Origin: SLSG01 sp964477035
Lineage (GTDB): Bacteria > Bacteroidota > Bacteroidia > Bacteroidales > UBA7960
Direction: 5' to 3'
Length of the DNA stretch: 64,000 bases
Assembly (NCBI GenBank): GCA_964477035.1
Contig: CAYZCW010000007.1
Span: 117,295-181,294 of the forward strand
Made by a program: the position numbers and the translations under genes. The notes below the pieces were generated by a model. It did no database searches. It saw only the letters and a list, made by a program, of their open reading frames with translations, and was not told the origin of the DNA. Of the stretch, positions 31,682 through 40,522 are shown in pieces (position 1 is the first letter of the stretch; the number at the start of each line of letters is the position of its first letter).

Positions 31682-31788
31682 CAGGCGATCAAAAAACCAG
31701 CCATGGCCTTGTCGGATGCTCCTGTCAAAAGCATCGCCTGAGCCCTACCTCATGGGTGGCCTGGCCGGTGACCAACCGGCCGGGTCAC
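31682..31788. repeat. Nested and alternative inverted repeats
   Basis: CAGGCGAT (31682-31689) pairs with ATCGCCTG (31733-31740). GATGCT (31715-31720) pairs with AGCATC (31730-31735). GGCCGGT (31763-31769) pairs with ACCGGCC (31775-31781), and GTGACC (31768-31773) pairs with GGTCAC (31783-31788). Members of each pair overlap and would exclude one another, as in alternative RNA structures. Function unknown. Confidence 0.35.
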
Positions 31789-31877
31789 AATATTTATGAT
31801 CCCTGGATTTTTTTTGTTCTCAAAGCGGACAGGCACGGTTTTTGGTATTTCGCCCAATAAAAAAAGTTAAAAACTGA

Positions 31878-31903
31878 AAAACTATTTTGGTTTTAATAGT
31901 TTT
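31878..31903. promoter_or_regulatory. Inverted-repeat operator for the efflux-pump TetR
   Basis: AAAACTATT (31878-31886) and AATAGTTTT (31895-31903) are perfect inverted repeats separated by 8 bases. They lie between the -33 and -7 elements of the tetR promoter. The 26-base size suits a TetR dimer or dimer pair. A repressor bound here would block the operon, which would be induced by the pump substrate. Confidence 0.6.
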
Positions 31904-31915
31904 CACCTACTTTTG
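31886..31915 (+). promoter_or_regulatory. Promoter of the efflux tetR operon
   Basis: TTTG at 31886-31889, an 18-base spacer and TACTTTTG at 31908-31915 form a Bacteroidota promoter 14 bases before the ATG at 31930. Confidence 0.6.
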
Positions 31916-31929
31916 CGAAAATTCCAGGA

Positions 31930-32556
31930 ATGACCACCAGGGAACGCATTACCGAGATGGCCTCCCAGTTGTTTCAACGGGCGGGGATCAAAGCCATTAC
32001 CATGGACGACATTGCCCGTGAGGCCGGGGTGTCCAAACGCACCATTTACGAGAATTTCCGGGACAAGAACGACCTGCTCCGTGCCTGCCTGACCGATATG
32101 GACAGAAAGTTTGCTGACCAGCAGGAACTCGTTACCCAGGCATCCGGAAACATCATCGAGATGGTGTTCGGCATGATGAAGCTGGGGATACAGGCCATGA
32201 ACCAGGTCAACATCCTGTTTCTGGAAGACCTGAAGCGCCACCACCTGAAGGTATGGAAAGAAGTGTACCGGGTGAATACCGAAAACCAGCGCAGGCAGAT
32301 CCTGACCATCCTGAAGAAGGGAATCAACCAGGGCTTGTTCCGCAAGGAGATCGATGTGGACATCGTGGGCCTCCTGCTTATTCAGCAGCTGCGGCTCATG
32401 CACGACAAAAATGTGTTTCCTGAAGGCATGTTTTCCCGGCAGGTGGTTTTTGAAAATGTCATGATCAATTTTTTCAGGGGGATTGCCACGGGCCGGGGCT
32501 TGCAACTGATCGACCAGTATCTGGAGAAAGATTCGGACTTTTTCCTGACGGTCTGA
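31930..32556 (+). CDS. TetR/AcrR-family regulator of the RND efflux operon
   Basis: A 208-residue protein whose residues about 5-52 form a TetR DNA-binding domain (TRERITEMASQLFQRAGIKAITMDDIAREAGVSKRTIYENF written in parts; the recognition helix is SKRTIYENFRDKNDLL). A helical ligand-binding domain follows. It lies directly upstream of a complete tripartite pump (TolC, adaptor, RND) and downstream of a perfect inverted repeat in its own promoter, so it probably represses itself and the pump. The gap to the TolC gene is 74 bases. Confidence 0.9.
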   Translation: MTTRERITEMASQLFQRAGIKAITMDDIAREAGVSKRTIYENFRDKNDLLRACLTDMDRKFADQQELVTQASGNIIEMVFGMMKLGIQAMNQVNILFLEDLKRHHLKVWKEVYRVNTENQRRQILTILKKGINQGLFRKEIDVDIVGLLLIQQLRLMHDKNVFPEGMFSRQVVFENVMINFFRGIATGRGLQLIDQYLEKDSDFFLTV

Positions 32557-32630
32557 AGCGAACAACCATACTGGGAAAAACATACAGGTTTTAAAGGTTT
32601 TCAGTCAAAATCAAACAGTTCAATACCAAC

Positions 32631-33929
32631 ATGATGTACAAACTGAAATTGAGTGGATTCGCCTTGCTGTGGGGACTCTCCCTCCTGATGGGACACCCGG
32701 CCAGGGCCCAGCTCAGCCTGAGCCTGGAAGAGGCCAGGCAGCACGCCATCCGGCACAACCTCACGCTGGCCAATGCGGGCCTGGCCGTAGATGAGGCCGG
32801 GGCCAGGCTGCGGGAGGCCATCGCCCAGGGCCTGCCCCAGATCAGCGCCACGGTGGACTACAACAACTTTTTTGGCTCCACGGCCTCCCTGGGCGCATTC
32901 CCCGGTATGGAGATCGAGTTCAATCCGACGAGCAACCTTTCTGTTTCCTTCGGCCAGCTGATCTTCAGCGGCAGCTACATTGTCGGGGTGCAGACGGCCC
33001 GGTTGTTCCGGGAAGTCACACAGACCAGCCGGGAGAAGACCGAGCTGGACATCCGGGCCCAGGTGACCCAGGCGTATGTCCTGGTGCTGGTGGCCCGGGA
33101 GTCGCAGCAGATCGTGTCGGCCAATCTGGACAACCTCCGCGATCTGCAGGGGAAGACACGGGCCATGGTGGATGCCGGGGTGGCTGAAGAGGTGGATTAC
33201 GACCAGCTGGCCGTGCAGGTGACCATGCTGGAGGACGCCGTCCGTCAGGCTGAAAGACAAACGGAGCTTGCCATGAGCATGCTGCGGTTGCAGTTGGGCG
33301 CCCCCGCCGAAGAGCCCATTCATCTGACCGACGACCTGGAGGATGTCATGCGGCAATCCGATTTCCGGGGCAGCCTGGGGAGCCCCTTTACCCTGCAGCA
33401 GAACCCCGATTTCCGGCTGGTGTCCCTGCAGACCGGGCTGGCCGGCAAACAGGTCCGCCTGGAACAGTCGGCCTACCTGCCCACCCTCAGCGGTTTCTAC
33501 AATTATACCGAAAAACTGCTCAAACCGGAGTTTGACATCACCCCAAACCATGTCATCGGACTGAATCTGAGCATCCCTATTTTCTCCAGCGGGGTGCGCC
33601 AGCATAAAGTCCGGCAGGCCAGGATCAACCTGGAAGTGGCCGAAAACCAGAAGGAGCTGGTCAGCCATCAATTGCGAATCCAGGAGAAGCAGCTCCGGTT
33701 CAACCTGAGTTCCGCCCTGGAGCAATATGAAAGCCAGCAGAAGAACATCGAGGTGGCCCGGCGGGTATGGGAAAATTTTCAAAACAAATACAACCAGGGC
33801 CTGGTGTCCAGCCTGGACATGATCACGGCCAACAACAACTTCCTGCAGGCCCAGGGCAGCTACGTGAATGCCATGATGCAGCTCACGGAAGCCCAGGTGG
33901 CCCTGGATGCCTTGCTGGGCAGCCTGTAG
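32631..33929 (+). CDS. TolC-family outer-membrane efflux channel
   Basis: A 432-residue protein with a signal peptide (MMYKLKLSGFALLWGLSLLMGHPARAQ; a second ATG is at 32634) and two OEP domains of long helices and short strands (about 28-215 and 225-430). Recurring TolC-type features are LSLEEARQHAIRHNLTLANAGLAVDEA at the start and YVNAMMQLTEAQVALDALLG at the end. It forms the trimeric exit duct of the pump. The adaptor gene follows after 48 bases. Confidence 0.92.
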   Translation: MMYKLKLSGFALLWGLSLLMGHPARAQLSLSLEEARQHAIRHNLTLANAGLAVDEAGARLREAIAQGLPQISATVDYNNFFGSTASLGAFPGMEIEFNPTSNLSVSFGQLIFSGSYIVGVQTARLFREVTQTSREKTELDIRAQVTQAYVLVLVARESQQIVSANLDNLRDLQGKTRAMVDAGVAEEVDYDQLAVQVTMLEDAVRQAERQTELAMSMLRLQLGAPAEEPIHLTDDLEDVMRQSDFRGSLGSPFTLQQNPDFRLVSLQTGLAGKQVRLEQSAYLPTLSGFYNYTEKLLKPEFDITPNHVIGLNLSIPIFSSGVRQHKVRQARINLEVAENQKELVSHQLRIQEKQLRFNLSSALEQYESQQKNIEVARRVWENFQNKYNQGLVSSLDMITANNNFLQAQGSYVNAMMQLTEAQVALDALLGSL

Positions 33930-33977
33930 GGCATAGGATCCGGCAAAAAAAACATAAACAACAAACAGATCAAGACC

Positions 33978-35036
33978 ATGAATAACAAAACGATCATACG
34001 GGCCATGCTGTTTATTCCGGCCTTCGGCCTTCTTTTTTTCGGATGTTCCTCCGGGAACTCCTCAGGGGATTATTCGTCGGATGAGGACCAGCGGATTGAG
34101 ACCGTCAGGGTGATGACGGTCCATCCCCGGGAAATAGCCCGAACCACCTCTTATACGGCACATCTTCAGGCATTCCGCGAGGTGCACCTGGCTTCTGCCT
34201 CCCCGGGCCGCATCAGCCGCATCCATGTCGAACCCGGTCAGCAAGTCCGGGAAGGACAGCTGCTGGTGGAAATGGACCAGACCCAGCTGCACCAGGCCAG
34301 GGTCCAGCTTCAGAGCCTGGAGGTGGATTTCCGCCGGCTGGACACCCTGAGGCGCGTGGGCAGTGTTTCCCAGCAACAGTTCGACCAGATCCGGACCCAG
34401 TACGACCTGGCCCGCTCCAATGTCGAGTTTCTGGAGGAGAACACCCGCCTGCTGGCACCTTTTGCCGGAACGGTCTCGGGCAAATACTTCGAAAACGGGG
34501 AGATGTTCTCCGGAGCCCCCAACACGGCGGCCGGCAAGGCAGCCATACTGTCCCTGGTGCAGACCTCCCGCCTCAAGGCCCTGGTCAATGTGGCGGAACG
34601 CTATTATCCACAGATCAAACAGGGCCTGAAAGTGGCCATCAGCACGGACATGTATCCCGGGGAACCATTTGAAGGAACGGTGACGGCCATTTATCCGATG
34701 ATTGATCCGGGGTCCCGTACCTTCCGGATCGAAGTGGCCGTGCCGAACCCGGACGGCCGCCTCAGGCCTGGCATGTTTGCCCGGGCAGGCATGGAGCTGG
34801 CCCAGGTTCAGGCCTTTGTGATCCCCTCCATTGCCGTGCTGAAGCTTCAGGGTTCCAACGAACGCTACCTGTTTCTGGAGGAAAACGGGCGGGCCCGGAG
34901 GGTGAGCGTGGAACTGGGAGACCGTTACGATGACATGCTGGAAATCCTTTCTGATGAGATCCGCGAGGGTGACCGGCTGATTGTTGCCGGACAGGCACGC
35001 TTGCTGGACGGCACTCCGGTCCGGGTGACTGAATAA
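33978..35036 (+). CDS. RND efflux periplasmic adaptor (membrane fusion protein)
   Basis: A 352-residue lipoprotein: the lipobox FGCSSG gives Cys23. The adaptor layout follows, with a lipoyl-like split barrel (VHLASASPGRISRIHVEPGQ and FAGTVSGKYFENGEM), a short alpha-hairpin (VQLQSLEVDFRRLDTLRRVG), a beta-barrel and a membrane-proximal domain. It bridges the RND pump and TolC. The RND gene begins 39 bases later. Confidence 0.92.
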   Translation: MNNKTIIRAMLFIPAFGLLFFGCSSGNSSGDYSSDEDQRIETVRVMTVHPREIARTTSYTAHLQAFREVHLASASPGRISRIHVEPGQQVREGQLLVEMDQTQLHQARVQLQSLEVDFRRLDTLRRVGSVSQQQFDQIRTQYDLARSNVEFLEENTRLLAPFAGTVSGKYFENGEMFSGAPNTAAGKAAILSLVQTSRLKALVNVAERYYPQIKQGLKVAISTDMYPGEPFEGTVTAIYPMIDPGSRTFRIEVAVPNPDGRLRPGMFARAGMELAQVQAFVIPSIAVLKLQGSNERYLFLEENGRARRVSVELGDRYDDMLEILSDEIREGDRLIVAGQARLLDGTPVRVTE

Positions 35037-35074
35037 TATGCGGCATTTATCAACAACCGTTCAACCGATCAGCA

Positions 35075-38000
35075 ATGAGTATTTTCAAGAGCGCAGTCAA
35101 TAAACCCACCACCACTGTCATGGTCTTTTTGGCCGTGATTGTGATGGGCATCTATTCCCTTATATACATCCCCATCGACCTGTTTCCCGAAATGGATCCC
35201 CCCTTTGTTTCGGTCATGACCACCTATCCGGGGGCCAACGCCAGCGATATCGAGACCAACATCACCCGTCCGCTGGAAGATGCCTTCAACACGGTCGACA
35301 ACCTCAAGGAGGTCACCTCTGTATCCAGCGATAACTTTTCGGTGATCAGCCTGGAATTCGATTGGGAGGCGGATCTGAACGAGGCATCGAACGACATCCG
35401 TGACGCCATCGACATGATGTTCGATGCGCTCCCCGACGGGGCCAACCGTCCGACCATCTTCAAGTTCAACCTGAGCATGATTCCGATCGTGTTTTATGCC
35501 ATCACGGCAGAGGAAAGCTATGCCGGCCTGGAAAAGATCCTGGAGGAGCGCATCATCAACCCCTTGAACCGGATAGAGGGGATCGGCTCGGTGAACCTGA
35601 TCGGTGCCCCCAGCCGACGGATCTATGTGGAAGCCGATCCGGTGAAACTGCAGGCCTATAACCTGAGCATAGAACAAATCGGGAACGCCATACAGGCGGA
35701 GAACATGAACCTGTCATCGGGCAACATCAAGATGGGGTTGATGGACTACCAGTTGCGCGTGGACGGGGAGTTCCGGGAGAGCTATGAGCTGGAAGACCTT
35801 GTCCTTGGCCACTTCCAGGGGGCGACGGTGTATCTCCGGGATGTGGCGGAGGTCCGGGATGGCCTGAAGGATCAGACCCTGGAAGAACGCATCAACGGGC
35901 AGCAGGGTGTCCGCATGTTCGTGATGAAGCAGAGCGGCGCCAATACGGTGCGGATTGCCAGGGAGGTGCGCGCAGCGGTCCATGAGCTGTCCGCGGATCT
36001 GCCGCCGGACATCCGGATCAACGAGATCCTGGACACCTCCACCTTCATCAATGATGCGGTCAGCAACCTGTCCCAGACCATGATGTGGGCCTTGTTTTTC
36101 GTGGTGCTGGTCGTGCTGGTGTTTCTGGGCAAATGGCGGGCGACCTTCATCGTGATGATCACGATCCCGATCTCCCTGATCGTGGCCTTTATTTACCTGT
36201 TTGTGACCGGAGGCTCCCTGAACATCATCTCCCTGGCTTCCATGTCCATCGCCCTGGGGATGGTGGTCGATGATGCGATCGTCGTGCTGGAGAACATCTC
36301 CCGGCACATCGAACGGGGCACCAGCCCGCGGGAAGCGGCCATCTACGCCACAAACGAAGTCTGGCTGTCGGTCATCATCACCACGATGGTGATTGTGGCG
36401 GTCTTCTTTCCGTTGACCCTGGTGGGGGGGATGACCGGTGTCTATTTCAAGCAGCTGGGCTGGATCGTGAGCATTACCGTGGTGACCTCCACCCTGGCGG
36501 CCATCACACTGACGCCCATGCTGGCATCGAAGTTGCTCGGACTGAAGGCCAGGCGCAGGATTCCCACCGGGATCTCCCATGAAAAGGTGGTTGAACCCAT
36601 GCTGAGGTGGCTGGAAACGTTTTATGAAAAAACCATTCAAGTCGCGCTTCTCCATAAGAAAAAAGTGCTGGTGACCGCCCTGGCTGTTTTTGTCGGGTCC
36701 CTGTTCCTGTTGCGTTTTGTGAGCATGGAATTCATGCCGGAGGCGGATGAAAGCCGTTTGATGGCCAATATTGAACTGACCAACGGTTTGCGGGTGGAGG
36801 AAACCATCAAGGTGTCCCGTCAGCTGGAGGAACTGATCGGGGAAAAATATCCTGAAGTCCGGATCATGGCGATCTCTGCCGGCACGGATGATGAAGGGGG
36901 CATGATGGCCATGTTCTCCCAGTCCGGCTCGAATATCATCAACATGATGATGCGGCTGGCCGAGGTGTCTGACCGGGTGCGCTCCGTCTGGGAACTGGCC
37001 GATGCGTTGCGTCGCGACCTGGAGCTCATTCCCGAGATTGTCGAGTTCTCGGTCAGCACGGGGGGAGGGGCTGCAGCTGAAAACACGGTCGATGTGGAGA
37101 TTTACGGCTATGACTTCAATACCACCAGTGGCCTGGCAGAGGAACTCCGGACCAAAATAGAGGCCATTCCCGGGGCCGAGGACGTGCAGGTCAGCCGCAA
37201 GGATGACCGTCCCGAGCTGCAGCTGGTGCTGGACCGCAAAAAACTGGCTGAAAGCGGCCTGAATACAGCCATGGTAGCTGCTGCCATGCGCAACAGGGTG
37301 GCGGGCATGACGGCCTCCTTCCTGCGTGAGGAAGGGGATGAGTTCGACATGGTCGTCCGCTACCGGGAAGATGCCCGGAGCTCCATCTCGGACATCGAGG
37401 CCATTCAGGTGATCAATCCCCGGGGGGAGCGCGTCACCCTGGGTGAAGTGGGGGAGGTGCTGGAGTACTGGAACCCCCCGAACATTGAGCGCAAACGGCG
37501 TGAGCGTGTGGTGACCGTGACATCCGTGCCTTCCGGGATTGCCCTGGGGGACCTGGCGACCGAGATCAATTCCGTGATTCAGGATACGGAGATTCCGACA
37601 GGGGTCATGGTCCACGTGGGAGGGGCTTATGAAGAAATGATGGATTCCTTCATGGACCTGGGACTGCTGCTGCTGATCAGTTTCATTCTGGTCTTCCTGG
37701 TCATGGCTTCCCAGTTCGAATCCCTGGTCATGCCGTTTGTAATCATGTTCTCCATCCCGTTCTCTTTCACCGGGGTCATCCTGGCCCTGCTGCTTACGAA
37801 CACCACCCTGAGCTTGATCGCCGGCCTCGGGGCCGTGCTGCTGATAGGTATCGTGGTCAAAAACGGGATCGTGCTGGTGGATTACATCAACCTGATGCGC
37901 GACCGAGGCATGGCCCTCAACGATGCCATCGCCCATTCCGGGAAGATGCGTATCCGGCCCGTACTGATGACCGCCCTGACCACCATCCTGGCCATGTTGC

Positions 38001-38200
38001 CCCTGGCCATGAGCCGCGGTGAAGGGTCCGAGATATGGAGTCCGATGGGCATCACCCTGATCGGTGGCCTCACCTTCTCCACCCTGGTGACCCTGGTGCT
38101 GGTGCCCGTGGTGTACGGCATCGTCTCCCGGCGGGGGGAAAGGGACAAGATCCGCAGGGTGCGGGAAAAATTCACCTTTTTGAACGGAAAAACCAAATAA
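35075..38200 (+). CDS. RND-family efflux pump (AcrB/MexB-like)
   Basis: A 1041-residue inner-membrane pump with 12 helices and two large periplasmic loops. The proton-relay aspartates in TM4 are present (GMVVDDAIVVLENISRH). The N-terminus SIFKSAVNKPTTTVMVFLAVI and the late stretch FSFTGVILALLLTNTTLSLIAGLG belong to the ACR_tran family. It uses the proton gradient to expel amphiphilic compounds through TolC. The HAE1-like loops suggest organic compounds rather than metals. The small PG0541-type gene follows after 11 bases. A long open frame on the opposite strand is its shadow. Confidence 0.95.
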   Translation: MSIFKSAVNKPTTTVMVFLAVIVMGIYSLIYIPIDLFPEMDPPFVSVMTTYPGANASDIETNITRPLEDAFNTVDNLKEVTSVSSDNFSVISLEFDWEADLNEASNDIRDAIDMMFDALPDGANRPTIFKFNLSMIPIVFYAITAEESYAGLEKILEERIINPLNRIEGIGSVNLIGAPSRRIYVEADPVKLQAYNLSIEQIGNAIQAENMNLSSGNIKMGLMDYQLRVDGEFRESYELEDLVLGHFQGATVYLRDVAEVRDGLKDQTLEERINGQQGVRMFVMKQSGANTVRIAREVRAAVHELSADLPPDIRINEILDTSTFINDAVSNLSQTMMWALFFVVLVVLVFLGKWRATFIVMITIPISLIVAFIYLFVTGGSLNIISLASMSIALGMVVDDAIVVLENISRHIERGTSPREAAIYATNEVWLSVIITTMVIVAVFFPLTLVGGMTGVYFKQLGWIVSITVVTSTLAAITLTPMLASKLLGLKARRRIPTGISHEKVVEPMLRWLETFYEKTIQVALLHKKKVLVTALAVFVGSLFLLRFVSMEFMPEADESRLMANIELTNGLRVEETIKVSRQLEELIGEKYPEVRIMAISAGTDDEGGMMAMFSQSGSNIINMMMRLAEVSDRVRSVWELADALRRDLELIPEIVEFSVSTGGGAAAENTVDVEIYGYDFNTTSGLAEELRTKIEAIPGAEDVQVSRKDDRPELQLVLDRKKLAESGLNTAMVAAAMRNRVAGMTASFLREEGDEFDMVVRYREDARSSISDIEAIQVINPRGERVTLGEVGEVLEYWNPPNIERKRRERVVTVTSVPSGIALGDLATEINSVIQDTEIPTGVMVHVGGAYEEMMDSFMDLGLLLLISFILVFLVMASQFESLVMPFVIMFSIPFSFTGVILALLLTNTTLSLIAGLGAVLLIGIVVKNGIVLVDYINLMRDRGMALNDAIAHSGKMRIRPVLMTALTTILAMLPLAMSRGEGSEIWSPMGITLIGGLTFSTLVTLVLVPVVYGIVSRRGERDKIRRVREKFTFLNGKTK

Positions 38201-38210
38201 GCGAGGCAAT

Positions 38211-38504
38211 ATGAAGGCAGTAATGATCGTATTCAACCAGGCCGGCAGCGAGAAGGTGGCGTTTATCCTGGACCGCCTGAACATCCGCGGCTATACCCTG
38301 TGGCCTGAGGTACAGGGACGGGGTTCGGAAACCGGTGAGCCCCGCCACGGGACCCATACCTGGCCGGAAATGAATGCAGCCGTCATGGCCGTTGTCCCTG
38401 AAGAGCAGGTGGATGCCCTGCTGGATGCCGTCAGGAAACTGGATGAAATCAACAAGGAGGTCGGCATCCGGGCCTTCGTCTGGAACATTGAAAAAACCTA
38501 TTGA
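38211..38504 (+). CDS. PG0541-family, PII-like protein associated with RND pump
   Basis: A 97-residue protein with the ferredoxin-like beta-alpha-beta pattern of PII-type proteins (KAVMIVFNQAGSEKVAFILDRLNIRGYTLW written in parts, then NAAVMAVVPEEQVDALLDAVRKL). In Bacteroidota this family typically follows RND transporter genes, as here, 11 bases after the pump. Its fold suggests a small-ligand or metal sensor that adjusts the pump. The exact role is not established. It shares the operon with the pump and with lpxA (5 bases downstream). Confidence 0.8.
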   Translation: MKAVMIVFNQAGSEKVAFILDRLNIRGYTLWPEVQGRGSETGEPRHGTHTWPEMNAAVMAVVPEEQVDALLDAVRKLDEINKEVGIRAFVWNIEKTY

Positions 38505-38508
38505 CCTT

Positions 38509-39333
38509 ATGAGCGTTTCACCCCTGGCAGAAGTCCATCCGGAAGCCGTTCTCGGCAAAGAGGTCGTGGTGGAGGCATTCGCCAAGATCGGAAAAGACGT
38601 GATCGTCGGAGAGGGTACCTGGATCGGCAGCAATGCCGTTCTCTACCCCGGGACCCGCATCGGAAAGGCCTGCAAGATTTACCCCGGTGCAGTGATTTCC
38701 GGGGAGCCGCAGGATTTGAAGTTTCGCGGGGAGTTTTCCACCGTGGAGATCGGCCATCACACCACCGTACGGGAGTATGCGACAATCAACCGCGGCACGG
38801 CCAAAGACAGTGTGACCCGCGTGGGCAAGCACAGCCTGATCATGGCCTATGCCCATATCGGACACGATTGCATCGTGGGCAACCACTGCGTCATCGTCAA
38901 CAGCGTGCAGGTCGCCGGGGAGGTGGTCCTCGGGGACTGGGTGGTGATTGGCGGCATGAGCGCGGTGCACCAGTTCTGCAGGATCGGGGACCATGCCATG
39001 ATTTCGGGCATGACCGGGGTCCTGTCGGATGTGGCCCCCTATACCAAGGTTTTCGGCGTGCCCGCAAAGTTTGTGGGAATCAATACCGTCGGATTGGCCA
39101 GGAGGGGCTTCACCCGCCGGCAGATTGAGGGCGTCAAGGACATCTACCGGGTGCTGCACCGCCAGGGCATGAATACCTCCCAGGCGCTGGAGTACATGGA
39201 ACAATTCCTCGACCCATCCGACGAGAAAGAGAAGGTCATGGCCTTCATCCGCACCTCCAAAAGGGGCGTGATCAAGGGCACCAACGGGATGGGCATCGAT
39301 ACCGAGGTGCTGACCGACCAGGAACGTGCCTGA
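38509..39333 (+). CDS. lpxA: UDP-N-acetylglucosamine acyltransferase (LpxA)
   Basis: A 274-residue left-handed parallel beta-helix made of hexapeptide repeats, with a C-terminal helical domain. The catalytic histidine lies in AYAHIGHDCIVGNHC (His119, aligned to His125 of E. coli; His116 to His122). LpxA transfers a hydroxyacyl chain to UDP-GlcNAc, the first step of lipid A. The ATG at 38509, five bases after the PG0541-type gene, gives the usual N-terminus; the longer frame from 38374 overlaps that gene. In Bacteroidota lpxA normally lies with lpxD and lpxC/fabZ, so this copy in an efflux operon may be a second one. Confidence 0.93.
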   Translation: MSVSPLAEVHPEAVLGKEVVVEAFAKIGKDVIVGEGTWIGSNAVLYPGTRIGKACKIYPGAVISGEPQDLKFRGEFSTVEIGHHTTVREYATINRGTAKDSVTRVGKHSLIMAYAHIGHDCIVGNHCVIVNSVQVAGEVVLGDWVVIGGMSAVHQFCRIGDHAMISGMTGVLSDVAPYTKVFGVPAKFVGINTVGLARRGFTRRQIEGVKDIYRVLHRQGMNTSQALEYMEQFLDPSDEKEKVMAFIRTSKRGVIKGTNGMGIDTEVLTDQERA

Positions 39334-39366
39334 CAGGGGCCGGTAAATCACCAGAAAACAACCGGA

Positions 39367-40470
39367 ATGAAACAAAGATTCATCCCCTTCGAAACCGTGA
39401 GGGGATTCATGACGGAGGTCATGGCAAAGGCAGGCATTCCCCGGGAGGACGCCGCCGTGGTGGCCGATGTGCTGCTGCAGGCAGACAAGCTTGGCTTTGA
39501 CTCCCACGGGGTGAACCGCCTCAAACCCATTTACCTGGACCGGATCAAAGAGGGCATCCTCGACCCGGTGACCCGCATGGAGGTGGTCCGGGAGGGTCCC
39601 ACCACGGCCGTGGTGGACGGCCACAACGGGATGGGCCACGTCATCGCCACCCGCTCCATGCGCCTGGCCGTGGACAAGGCCAGGGAGTTCGGCATGGGCA
39701 TGGTGGCCGTGCGCAATTCCACCCATTATGGTTTTGCCGGCTATTACCCCCTGATGGCCGTTAAGGAAGACATGATCGGGATCACGGGCACCAATGCCCG
39801 TCCCTCGATCGCTCCCACCTTCGGGGTGGAGAACATGCTGGGCACCAACCCGCTGACCTTTGGCATGCCCACCGACGAAGACTTTCCTTTCCTGCTGGAT
39901 TGTGCCACTTCCATCACCCAGAGGGGCAAAATCGAATTGTATGCCCGCGAAAGCAAACCGATGCCCCGCGGCTGGGTGATCGACCGGCAGGGGGAGAGCA
40001 AGACAGACTCGGTGGCTGTGCTGGAGGACCTGATCGCGGGTCGTGCCGCCCTGACCCCGCTGGGCGGGGTGGGAGAGGAGACCGGTGGGTATAAGGGGTA
40101 CGGTTATGCCACCGTGGTGGAGATCCTGTCGGCCGCCCTGCAGCAGGGCGCCTTCATGAAGATGCTGCTGGGGGTGGACAACGGCCGCAAAGTGCCCTAC
40201 CGACTCGGCCACTTCTTCATCGCCATCGATGTGAACGCCTTTACCGAACCGGCCGGTTTCAAAAAGACCACGGGCGATATCTTGCGCCAGCTTCGCGCGG
40301 CAGATAAAATGCCGGGGCAGGAGCGAATCTATACGGCCGGGGAGAAGGAGCACGAAGTCTGGCTGCAGCGCCGCGACAAGGGCGTGCCGTTCAACCAGGC
40401 CCTGCTGGATGAGTTTGCCGGGCTTTGCGATGAGTACGGGCTGGATGATTTCAATCCCTTGTTCAGATAA
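39367..40470 (+). CDS. Ldh2-family malate/lactate-type dehydrogenase
   Basis: A 367-residue NAD(P)-dependent oxidoreductase of the Ldh2/YlbC family, a fold distinct from classical LDH. Features include LGFDSHGVNRL (catalytic His region, about residue 46), NSTHYGFAGYYPLMAV (about 121), GTNARPSIAPTFGVENMLGTNPLTFG written in parts, and GYKGYGYATVVEIL (about 246). Members reduce or oxidise 2-hydroxy acids such as malate, lactate, ureidoglycolate or sulfolactate; the substrate here cannot be fixed. It follows lpxA by 33 bases. Confidence 0.85.
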   Translation: MKQRFIPFETVRGFMTEVMAKAGIPREDAAVVADVLLQADKLGFDSHGVNRLKPIYLDRIKEGILDPVTRMEVVREGPTTAVVDGHNGMGHVIATRSMRLAVDKAREFGMGMVAVRNSTHYGFAGYYPLMAVKEDMIGITGTNARPSIAPTFGVENMLGTNPLTFGMPTDEDFPFLLDCATSITQRGKIELYARESKPMPRGWVIDRQGESKTDSVAVLEDLIAGRAALTPLGGVGEETGGYKGYGYATVVEILSAALQQGAFMKMLLGVDNGRKVPYRLGHFFIAIDVNAFTEPAGFKKTTGDILRQLRAADKMPGQERIYTAGEKEHEVWLQRRDKGVPFNQALLDEFAGLCDEYGLDDFNPLFR

Positions 40471-40522
40471 TGTGTTTAAGTCCTTGAGGGAAAGGACTGG
40501 ACCTGGCCCTTGGTTTCTGGAA

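Larger units (their letters stand above)
31522..31929. other. Intergenic region between the NMO-like gene and the efflux tetR
   Basis: This 408-base divergent gap has no credible gene. It holds several inverted repeats at 31682-31788, an A/T-rich stretch at 31555-31605, and the tetR promoter and operator at 31878-31915. I see no RNA family I can name. Confidence 0.6.

Noticed and set aside
35714..38284. Open frame of 856 codons on the minus strand
   Set aside because: It lies antisense to the RND pump gene, is rich in His, Gln, Asp and Gly without domains, and arises from GC-rich codon bias of the real gene.
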